Assembly: GCF_019649055.1 (NCBI RefSeq)
Contig: NW_026570738.1
Coordinates: 1 to 12,484, forward strand
Length of the DNA: 12,484 nucleotides
Direction: 5' to 3'
DNA from: Paramacrobiotus metropolitanus
Taxonomy: Eukaryota; Tardigrada; Eutardigrada; Parachela; Macrobiotidae
A model generated the notes under the pieces. It was given only the letters and a program-made list of their open reading frames with translations, was not told the origin of the DNA and searched no databases. Of this stretch, positions 1 to 7,240 are shown piece after piece. Numbering within the stretch: the stretch's first letter is position 1; each line of letters starts with the position of its first letter. The translations under genes were made by a program, and so were the position numbers.

Positions 1-537
1 AAATTTATATTTTTAACTAGTTTTTATAGAATTTCTATTATTTTAGGAAAAAAAGCATCGTCAGCTTCGCGCTCGCGCGAGGCTTCAGTGTGACTCGGTA
101 AAGCACTAAACGTAGCTACTTCTACTATTACGTTAACTTCACAATCAGTTGCTGTACTCTGTGCCCTTTGTTAGAGGCGAAGCTTGTTCAATCAAAAAAG
201 GAAATCCCAATTATAACTTTAATGAAGTTTTTTGTTGAGAACTAAGAGTTGCCAATAACACCTGAAAGCAACAGCCAAAAACTGTTGTTTTTGCGACGGC
301 AAAAATACCAAAATTTTCGGATGTCATTACCCGAGAAACGCTCAGATTTGAACAATCTATGGCTAAAGTGACGCAGAATTTAAACGGAGAATACATAAAA
401 ATTTAGGTAATAAACGTTCTGAAGGTTTTGAAAAATGAAATTTTATTGATATCTTGGCGTTAGCTATCTTAAATTGTTGCACCGGATAGTATAGGTATTA
501 TATGTAGATTTTCCTGGAATGAGATAAAAAAATAAAT
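1..537. other. AT-rich spacer without a recognised gene
   Basis: No convincing coding region is visible. A 61-codon open frame on the minus strand at 211-396 has no recognisable motif and looks like chance, although its complement contains one acceptor-like pyrimidine-rich CAG. A short GC palindrome (TCGCGCTCGCGCGA, near 68-81) lies in otherwise AT-rich sequence. I found no copy of this stretch downstream of the Gag element, so it is not a visible LTR. Confidence 0.5.
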
Positions 538-550
538 ATGACAAAAATTT

Positions 551-695
551 TCGGAGCGGATCGGACTGGATTCGGATTTGTAAAAATATTTACGGATCGG
601 AGTGGTCGGAGTATGATTTTGAAAATTCGGAGTCGGACTGGGTTCGGAGAAAAATTTAATAGTTCGGTTCGGACTGGACGAAGTTTTCGACTCCG
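551..695. repeat. Minisatellite, period about 36 bp, four copies
   Basis: Four tandem units start at about 557, 593, 628 and 665 (spacings 36, 35 and 37). Each begins with CGGA or CGGT and carries a core like TCGGACTGG followed by an AT-rich tail. The unit repeats the word TCGGA, so both strands stay open by chance (for example 538-822 plus and 498-767 minus) and translate to Arg/Gly/Phe-rich or Asn/Pro/Val-rich strings. Those translations are products of the repeat and are not called as genes. Confidence 0.8.
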
Positions 696-937
696 TTGCA
701 GGGCACTACTGTACTGTACCATTGTACTGTATATTAACGCCCTGTGTACTGAGTCACCAACAGACACATCAACAACAATAACAACATCTCATCGGACGTT
801 CCCGACCCTCGGAAGTTTCTGAATCAAAAAGACGTTCCTGATTTCATCGAACAACCTTCACACAGAAGATTGTTCGACTTTCCTTTTTACTGATAAAACT
901 TTTAAGGCTCCACCAGAGCCGACCTGATTCGACCATA
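696..937. other. Leader between the minisatellite and the Gag reading frame
   Basis: This stretch holds overlapping GTACTGTA words near 710-735, flanked by CAGGGC and GCCCTG, which are reverse complements, so a weak stem can form. If the element once had a 5' LTR and a primer-binding site they should lie here or just upstream. I could identify neither an LTR copy nor a tRNA-complementary sequence. Confidence 0.3.
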
Positions 938-1370
938 ATGTCGAATACCAGAAAAAACGAATACGCCAGAAAGTTCAACAAGGACTATTCTCGGCGTGCG
1001 AACACGACCGGAACGTACTCACCCCGATACGCCGGTCAGAAAAAAAGTCAGCCGTCTTAACCGACTCGACTAAGTCGGCTGAGGCAAGGGAGAAGCGTAA
1101 TGAACGGATCCTCCTCGCCGACTCGAATCCGACCTCGGATGACATTTTCGAGGACGCCAGGGACAAAACATTCCTGGACACCCAAGCTGACGTAGCAGCC
1201 CCGTCCCACCGACTGGGGGGATGTACAACAGCTGCAGGCAGAGACCACATTGTCTCATGCCGACCAGGAGCCGAGCTTACACAGAGCTCAAGACTCGGAC
1301 GGTCACAAAGACCACCGAGCTCGGACGGCAATCACCCAACAGGACGGAAGGAGCGCCTAAGCCGACCTCG
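938..1370 (+). pseudogene. N-terminal segment of the Gag frame
   Basis: The frame opens at ATG 938 with a basic, polar start (MSNTRKNEYARKF). It crosses a seven-A run at 1040-1046, after which the plausible reading continues one base out of register, giving a charged segment with NERILLADSNPTSDDIFED. A second register change is needed somewhere near 1300 to reach the repeat region. No known domain is recognised. An early matrix-like role is possible by position only. Confidence 0.55.
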
Positions 1371-1700
1371 CCCAACATGGACATACCGACTAACCAAGTC
1401 GGAGGGAAATCGCCGACCACACAGGTCGAGCGAAAATCTCCGACCAAAAAAGTCGGTGAACAACAACCGACTTAGAAGGCCGACCAACAGCAGGACGACC
1501 CGACCGAGGTCAGCTGCTGCTGTCCGACCTTCGAGGTTGGTAGTGCAATAGAACAACCGACCACGGAGGCCGGTCAACAGATGCCGACCACAGAGGTCGA
1601 AGGAAAGGAAGTCGGCAATAACCAACCGACTTCCCTGGAACGACAACCAACAGATAACAAGTCGGATGTAAGCGACCAACCGACCAAACCGAAGGTCGGA
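1371..1700 (+). repeat. Pro-Thr-rich coding repeat (PT..VG) built on CCGAC...GTCGG palindromes
   Basis: The Gag frame here encodes repeated short motifs such as PTNQVGGK, SPTTQVERK, SPTKKVGE and PTTEVEGK. At DNA level the same units form short inverted repeats, CCGAC then 6-10 bases then GTCGG, for example at 1386-1402, 1440-1456 and 1680-1699, with an isolated copy at 1061-1078. The TAG at 1473 interrupts an otherwise continuous frame from 1221 to about 1700. Repeats like these normally encode a flexible, disordered linker. Confidence 0.7.
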
Positions 1701-2165
1701 ATGGGAGATTCGAGGTTCCGCCACGAAGCGGCCCTCACCCAGCTGGATCGCCGACGAACATCTCGGCACCCAACAAATGGATTATTTCGCCGTTGAGCCG
1801 ACCTTCGCCAACGGGAAGCGAGTCGACTCGAGTAACTGAAGCTCAACAAACGGTGAAGTCGACCAAGGCGACACAAAGTCGACCTGAAAATCATTGCTAC
1901 GCCGCTGATGTTCGAACCTGGCGAACTTGGTAGCGAGAGAACCCCGACACCGAATGACGAAGTCTTCGACGCAACAAACGCGTCAAGACCGAACAGTGCG
2001 GACAGATTCTTCACAACACCGGTGAAGCCCAACAAGGACGACCTCACTTACTAAGCCAGCTTTCGGAACACGGCGAAAAAGTGGATCGCGGCTACACTGC
2101 CCGAAAAGATTGAAGATGTTGATCTACTCCGTGCGAGATGTCGTAAACTGATCACACAGATCGTT
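1700..2165 (+). pseudogene. Linker between the PT repeats and the coiled coil of Gag
   Basis: From about 1700 the best coding register moves by one and gives segments such as SPSWIADEHLGTQQMDYF, ending at an in-frame TGA at 1837-1839. Beyond it the same register still looks coding until about 1884. One missing base there restores the frame that runs through a segment with MFEPGELGSERTPTPNDEV (1908 onward), a TAA at 2052, and directly into the coiled coil. The long open frame at 2166 begins at a TTG in the middle of this continuous frame, so 2166 is not a true start. Confidence 0.55.
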
Positions 2166-2204
2166 TTGGCAGATCAAATCGTTAACTCGACCGAAGGATC
2201 ACTC

Positions 2205-3035
2205 CGTAACTCGGCGGACACCCACAAACTCGAACGGAAGAAGTGGGAACGAGATATGGCGGATGCTAACAAAGGCATCGCCGCCCAACAACGGGAGATT
2301 GACCGGCTTAACGCCATATTGAAACGGGCCGACCTACCGTGTCGATACGGAGTCGACCAAGTTACCATACTTACTGGCAGACTGGAGCGGTCAACAGCGG
2401 CCGTCTTCGAAATCAAAAAGGAGCTCGACGAGGCGCACAAAGCACTCGAAGAATCACAAAAAGACTTGGCTGATGTACAAACGGCATTGGTCGAGTCGGA
2501 ACAAGCGGCAGGAGCGTTCCACCGGCAACTTAACACGGCCAACGAAGAAGCCGAGGTCTATCGAAACGAAGTCGATAGGTACGTGGTGGAACTCAATAAG
2601 GCCGACGACGAGATCGACCGGCTAACGCAACGAACCGACGAACTCGAGTCGGAAATGGAGCTCCTCCTTACCAGAATGAGACGTCAATTTATTGACGCAC
2701 ACACTCGGCAGACAGGCCCTCCCAACCAAAGGACAGCCGACGCCGACCTGGTAGAAGCGAACGCTTAACTGGCCGAGGAAGTCCATGGACTGAACAAAGT
2801 CCTAAAGGAGGAACAGAAACTCCGAGCTCAGCTGGAATACAGCTTGACTGAAGCCCAAAAGGTGAACGAGGCGCAACAAAGCCGCATCGCTTACCTGGAG
2901 GCCCGCAAAGTCTAACTGTATGACTTCGGCGAACAGGCCGCCCGTAACCTCACAGAAATGATGAGGCGGATGGACGAAATGGACATTGAAACACGGTGCC
3001 TGAGGGAGGAAAAGAAACACTTGGAACAAAGCCGA
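2205..3035 (+). pseudogene. Long coiled-coil region of Gag
   Basis: One reading frame covers this region, interrupted only by TAA at 2766 and TAA at 2913. The predicted protein is dense in Glu, Lys, Arg, Gln, Ala and Leu, with heptad-like spacing, for example ELDEAHKALEESQKDLADV and a DEIDRLTQRTDELESEMELL stretch. Codons on both sides of each stop keep the pattern, so the stops fell within a formerly continuous helix. The coiled coil would be roughly 250-275 residues and probably drove multimerisation. Short coiled coils before the capsid occur in some retroelement Gags, but one this long is unusual in my knowledge. Confidence 0.75.
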
Positions 3036-3986
3036 GTCGAACCTCCCTCATACCTGACGTCCATGGCACAGGGTCAGCACCCGTCGCGGACAATAAGCGA
3101 CATCCTGTGGGGTATTAACCCAACCCAAGAAATGGCGAAGAAGGAGAACAACACCTCCTACTTCGTCGGAGTCGTAATAACCGACCCGAGTGTGGGAACA
3201 ATTCCACAACCACCAACCGTACCGAGCCCTCCGGAACCGAAACACAATACGTCGACGGCGGCACCACATGTGCCAACGTCGAACGTAGCGACAACGACGT
3301 CAGCCGGTGCATATACTAGCACCTCGTACCCGACGCGGACAACAACGTACGCGCCGGTACCAAATGCTAGAGGAGATCGGACAACAGATTCCTCACGTCC
3401 CCAGTCTCGCTACCGCGACCCGGCACGGAGGCATATCGCCCGCCACGGACGAATTCCAACCCGAACCTACTTCGCCAGAACACACAGTTCGACTCTGAAC
3501 GCGGGCGGGCTCGGTCATTTAACACGGCTGATCAACAGCAGGACGGACGAAACGGAGAGGACAGCTCCGACCAACAAGGTCGGAGGCCTCCAAACCGACC
3601 TACACAAGGTCGGGTGCCGGCTCAGGGAACACAGCCCGACCGGTACGGAAGAGTCTACGACCAGCCGAGTGGATTCTACCTGCAGGCACCGAGACAAAAT
3701 CGAGTGCACTGTCCACAACAGCAGGGAGGACAGCTACAACAGCCTCGTTACGAAGACCAGGCTCAGGCGCCTCATCCGCAACAGGACGGATATGATGATC
3801 AGTACGAACCGGCTTATCATCAGGAGGCACACGGAGACCAACAAGGTCACATGCCATATGCCAACCCGCCGCCCGCCCCGGCTGCACAACAAAGCTGTGC
3901 CGGCGGCACATCCGATTCCTCTTGGACAGGACCCAACACATGTCGCTTTGGTACGCGCAATGGCACACGGACGTCGGCAACCTCTA
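3036..3986 (+). pseudogene. Pro/Gln/Thr-rich disordered linker of Gag
   Basis: The frame first continues as a Pro/Thr/Ser-rich stretch (3160-3390). It then changes register by one missing base near 3390 and reads as a Gln-, Pro-, Tyr- and Asp-rich low-complexity sequence, with segments such as HCPQQQGGQLQQPRYEDQAQ and HPQQDGYDDQYEPAYH. Near 3910 the register returns to that of the capsid core. Two further CCGAC...GTCGG palindromes lie at 3567-3583 and 3595-3613. The composition resembles prion-like condensate-forming linkers, but no function can be assigned. Confidence 0.6.
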
Positions 3987-4508
3987 CCGCCGTTCGATGG
4001 TGACCACACCAAACTTCATGGGTAGCTCAAACAGATTCGAAGCCTGTATCGTCAAGCCCAACAATGGCACGAAGACGATCAGACCTTCATGTCCGACTTG
4101 GTAGCCCGACTAGACGGCCAAGCGGAGGAGTGGCATACCATCGAAGCCGCCGGAAAACCGCTCGGCGCATGGCCAGTCAACGTTTTGCTGAGCAAATTCG
4201 AGCAGCGATTTGCGGACAAAAAAAAGAAGTGAACATGATATCTCGAATCAACAAACGGATATTCCGTTTCGGCGAAGAAACGCCGGAACAGTACTACGAC
4301 GCAATGATGTTCGTGAAGTCCCAAGTCCCCACGATCACCGATCAGATGATATTGTACCACCTTAAGGAGAACATCCATGAACCCAAACTACGGGAAGCCC
4401 TGGAAATCAGGATGCCGGCGACACCAGTCGAGTTCCGCGACTATTTACGGAGCTTTGTCAACGGCAAGGAAATGTATGAGGTGCGGAATCCACGGGATGG
4501 CGACTACA
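3987..4508 (+). pseudogene. Capsid-like core of a Ty3/gypsy Gag (retrotransposon gag domain)
   Basis: The core opens with PPFDGD, the usual lead-in of this domain, and continues with features of the family: a helix with LKQIRSLYRQAQQW, then ARLDGQAEEWHTIEAAG, a buried LLSKFEQRFAD, and ETPEQYYDAMMFV followed by helices ending near LRSFVNGKEMY. A TAG at 4023 lies between the lead-in and the first helix. A frame change sits at the eight-A run 4218-4225, where one extra A would restore continuity. This is the best evidence for the element's identity. A profile search should return the retrotransposon gag family. Confidence 0.8.
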
Positions 4509-5369
4509 TCCGAGTTCGGGCAGAAACACCTGCACCTGTTCCGACTCCACCTCCGGCGATACCACAACAGACTGGATATCAGCCACATATGATGCCGGGA
4601 TATCAAACTCCGACGGCACAGTACGGACAACTGAGTCCGGCGCCGACGCCACTGGTGCAACAAGCACCAGTCCAGCAACAGACGTGGTCAGGCGCTGTAG
4701 CAGCAAACCTGAGTCCCCGGCACCTGGAGTTGGAGCCCCCGTTAACAACTACGGCGGCTCAGGTTATAGCTCGGGCGGCAACCACCACAACGTTTTGGCT
4801 ACGGACAGAACTCCAACCAGGGATACTCCGCATGCGGCCAGTATCCTCCACAAGGACACAGCGGCGGAGGTTATGGTCGCGGAAGAGGACGCGACGGCGG
4901 GAATCGCGGCCGTGGTAACTTCCCTAACCGCGGCGGAGGCGGCAACCAACAAGGGAACCGACCTCCACAGGCACAACAAAGTGCTCGGCAAGGGACAACT
5001 TACGTCGACAAGATGGAGGCAGCCTTCTTCCAGTGGACGAAGGACAAGACCTTCAGATGCAGGCACTGCATGTTCAACGATCATGACGAGTCGCGCTGCA
5101 TATATGGATCGGATAACAACCCGACCCTCCGGTGGTACGACGATTGGTACCGCCGATACTCGACGAATAGCCCAGTTGGCTCGGTCAATCCTTTCTGGAA
5201 CGACATCGTGCCACCCCCGCGCCAACGCCAACAGGCCGGAGGCTCGGGTAGATCCGGTAACGGAAACCGGTCGCCCGGCCAGGGGAACGGCGGCAACCGC
5301 AACAATAGCGGCGGGAACCAACAAGGTCCCCGGCATACAGAGAACCGTTGCCGCCCCGCCAGTCGTTGA
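4509..5369 (+). pseudogene. Nucleocapsid region of Gag: Gly/Arg-rich stretch and CCHC zinc knuckle
   Basis: After the capsid comes a Pro/Gln/Tyr-rich linker (4520-4690). Two register changes, near 4700 and 4790, each fit one missing base. A Gly-Asn-Arg-rich RGG-like stretch follows at about 4850-4960 (GRGRDGGNRGRGNFPNRGGG), and then the zinc knuckle CRHCMFNDHDESRC at 5058-5099, an exact CX2CX4HX4C. Both elements bind RNA in known Gags. A second Gly/Asn/Arg-rich tail follows the knuckle. The frame meets TGA at 5367-5369, but the neighbouring register continues into the next segment, so this is probably a frame change and not the natural end. Confidence 0.8.
5058..5099 (+). other. CCHC zinc knuckle
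   Basis: The 14 codons give Cys, two residues, Cys, four residues, His, four residues, Cys. This is the exact spacing of the retroviral and retrotransposon nucleocapsid finger that binds the packaging signal. Only one finger is visible. It is intact, with no stop or frame change inside. Confidence 0.9.
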
Positions 5370-6246
5370 ACTCGACGCCACCCAACAATGGGTTGGCTCG
5401 GAGTAACTCCCCGGGAAACGCCCAAGGTCGATGAGCTCTGGTGACTCATTCGACCTCCAACGTCCAACCGAACCACCGGACAAGGATAAGCCGACTAACC
5501 AGCCGCTTACCTACCGGAACGAACTGAATTTCCCTCCGACGATTGAGGAAGGCACTCAGCAGATAGACCCCATCCTCCAACTGCTCGGACTGAACTATAA
5601 TAGTTCAGTAGACGACTTTGCAAAAGCGATGTCGACCTCCACAAAGGAGGTAGAGACAGCTCGGAAGTTAGCTGCTCGGCTCGGCGTGTATGTCAACAAT
5701 GGCACCGTCGAAGCCTGGCCCGGAATACAACAAGTACTCCAGGCAACCGACCCAGCGCATCAACTTGGCGCTGGAACGTCGGAGGTCGGAACGCAAGAAT
5801 TGCCCGACCTAAGCAGCGCAAACAATGCGACTGCGCCGTCCGTCACACAAAGTGATGTAGTACGGCCCGGCCACGGAAGTTGGACCGGATTGCCGGTGAA
5901 GATAAACTCAACCGAGCAGCCCAGACGAGGCCCAAGACGCGGAGGACCGGGACGCCGATTCACGCACAGGGGCAACAGAAACTTCCCCAATGTATCATCC
6001 GGATGCGCAACGGATAGATACGCTGCAACAACGGCAGCCATCGACCTTACCGAAGAACCGGAAGGTCTCGAACAATGGGAAACGGTCCCATTGGAAGCAC
6101 AGGTACCCGTTTACTCTCGGCCGGGAGAAGCGGACCTCTCCCAACCAAAAGAACAACCAGCTAGAACGATAGCCACCTCTCGGACATTATAGTGGCCGAG
6201 TGTGTTTCCAAACAAATCGTCTAACAAACATTTGTTAGCAGTTTGA
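5370..6246 (+). pseudogene. C-terminal region after the zinc knuckle, of unknown function
   Basis: One register is open from about 5340 to 6246 apart from TAA at 5404 and TAG at 6190. The ATG at 5431 opens a 253-codon stretch, but coding character extends upstream of it (RTVAAPPVVELDATQQWVGS), so 5431 need not be a start. The product has a possibly folded middle with LLGLNYNSSVDDFAKAMSTS and KLAARLGVYVNNGTVEAW, then an Arg/Gly-rich stretch (RRGPRRGGPGRR) and an acidic tail. In autonomous elements a protease begins here, but no aspartic-protease motif is present. It may be a Gag C-terminal extension or replacement sequence. Confidence 0.55.
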
Positions 6247-6695
6247 ATATAAGTGATCTAGTTGACGTAGATTTATAATTTAAACAATGTGTTTTTTTAT
6301 AACAAAACAAAATATTACATAAAACTTATTTTTTCGGTTGTGGTTTACATTAACATTTATGGCTTCACCGGCCTCTGAAATCAACTGAAATCAACGCCAC
6401 GTTCGATACTGCGCCAAGGGCGTAAACATCGCGCATTTAGACTAGTGGGCATGTGCAGTGCACGTGTGTATGTACGAGTGCGCAATGTGCTTTTAGGTAA
6501 TCTCGTGTCAGTTGCTACTCTGTTCTCATAAGCTAATCTATTTAGCCAAACCTGTTATTAGCTGACAAATTTCGCGACGTTTAACCTCCGTTTTTTTTAA
6601 CTCATACTCTTTGTGGAAAATAATGATTTAGATTTAGATCATTTAGAGTTAGACCATCTGGTGTTCACTTTTGTAAGTACCTTTTGAAAGCAGAA
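6247..6695. promoter_or_regulatory. AT-rich intergenic region, candidate promoter of the spliced gene
   Basis: Composition drops sharply from GC-rich to AT-rich at about 6190, marking the edge of the element. The stretch holds a perfect tandem 10-mer (CTGAAATCAA twice, 6375-6394), an 11-base palindrome GTGCAGTGCAC (6453-6463) overlapping a CACGTG E-box-type hexamer (6461-6466), and one copy of the nonamer TTAGATCAT (6634-6642). None proves promoter activity. The role is inferred from position ahead of the ATG at 6696. Confidence 0.3.
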
Positions 6696-7240
6696 ATGCC
6701 TCGAGGCAAGAGAAAGGCGCCCCCTTCGCGGGATCTTTTCAACGACGACGACAACGCGGACAGAAAATCCCCTAAGTAACGGAAACGGGAGCTGGAAAAA
6801 TCAAGAAGGCTAGAACGTGGTAAGAAGCCATACCAAGGCTGATCTCACTGAGGTTTTGGTCGGGTTCCATGTTGACGCTATGTTGTAGACGATCGCAAGG
6901 GGATATGCATTCCTCAGTGACATTGAGATCTCGCCGCTAGCCCGCTTTTATTCCACGGACCATCCCAAGTGCAAAAGTTTCAAGAAGAGTTGCCTGGAGG
7001 AACTGGCCAACAAGCATCATGACGATAAGACGAAATATGACTTCTTGCCCAAGCATGTCCTGGTACCAAGTAAAGACGAGCAGGCGCTGTACAGCATTCT
7101 TGAGGCCATTTGCAAAAGTCCCAATGACGTTCTGAATCGCGACCTGGAACCGAACAAAGCTTGTCGCGTTATCGAATACAGTAACTATCGCGGTTTTGAA
7201 AGAGGTTGCCCAGGAGAGTGGCCGGGATTTCAAGTTAAAG
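6696..7240 (+). CDS. First exon region of the unrecognised spliced gene
   Basis: ATG 6696 opens MPRGKRKAPPSRDLFNDDD, basic then acidic. A TAA at 6777 follows, yet the same frame continues with a charged segment (RKRELEKSRRLERG). A strong donor G/GTAAGA at 6820 and an acceptor TTGTAG at 6889 would define a 70-nt intron removing the next stops, though the phase is off by one. A 52-nt intron 6776-6827 would keep phase but has a poor acceptor. From about 6890 to 7240 the frame is clean, with ARFYSTDHPKCKSFKKSCLE and KHVLVPSKDEQALYSILEAI. It ends at a good donor (AAAG/GTAAGC) in phase 1. Confidence 0.5.

Larger units (their letters stand above)
938..6246 (+). pseudogene. gag: Broken Gag polyprotein gene of a Ty3/gypsy-like retrotransposon, no pol
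   Basis: Gag proteins of LTR retrotransposons assemble the particle that packages the element RNA. The reading frame is traced from an ATG at 938 (A at position -3) to a TGA at 6244. It contains a capsid-like core (3987-4508) and a perfect CX2CX4HX4C zinc knuckle (5058-5099), a pairing diagnostic for retroviral-type Gag. Frame changes are inferred near 1040, 1300, 1700, 1884, 3390, 3910, 4220, 4700, 4790 and 5340. In-frame stops lie at 1473 (TAG), 1837 (TGA), 2052, 2766, 2913 and 5404 (TAA), and 4023 and 6190 (TAG). At over 1,700 codons it is very long for a Gag. No protease D-T/S-G, reverse transcriptase YXDD or integrase motif follows. Family assignment rests on pattern recognition only. 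It looks dead in its present form. Confidence 0.8.

Noticed and set aside
498-822. Two overlapping protein genes in the minisatellite, one on each strand
   Set aside because: Both frames are open because of the TCGGA-rich repeat, and their sequences are simple translations of the repeat unit.
1332-2047. Minus-strand genes opposite the Gag frame
   Set aside because: The GC-rich, CGA-rich codons of the plus strand leave the opposite strand open. The plus strand shows domain order and a zinc knuckle, while the minus frames are Arg/Ser/Leu-rich shadows.
4218-4225. Programmed -1 frameshift at the A8 run within the capsid region
   Set aside because: Programmed shifts in retroelements lie between gag and pol, not inside the capsid fold, and many other frame changes occur without slippery sites. 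Decay or sequence error is simpler.
6453-6466. E-box CACGTG as a proven regulatory site
   Set aside because: A six-base word overlapping a palindrome is weak evidence, so it is reported only as part of the candidate promoter region.
1-6690. Long terminal repeats flanking the Gag remnant
   Set aside because: By eye, 1-937 and 6190-6690 share no long matching stretch, and no TG...CA ends or primer-binding site could be paired.
1473-6779. A variant genetic code in which TAA and TAG encode Gln
   Set aside because: Most in-frame stops are TAA or TAG in Gln-friendly places, but a TGA at 1837 also lies inside apparently coding frame, Gln is otherwise written CAA or CAG dozens of times, and exons 2 and 3 of the spliced gene contain no TAA or TAG at all. 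Decay explains this better.
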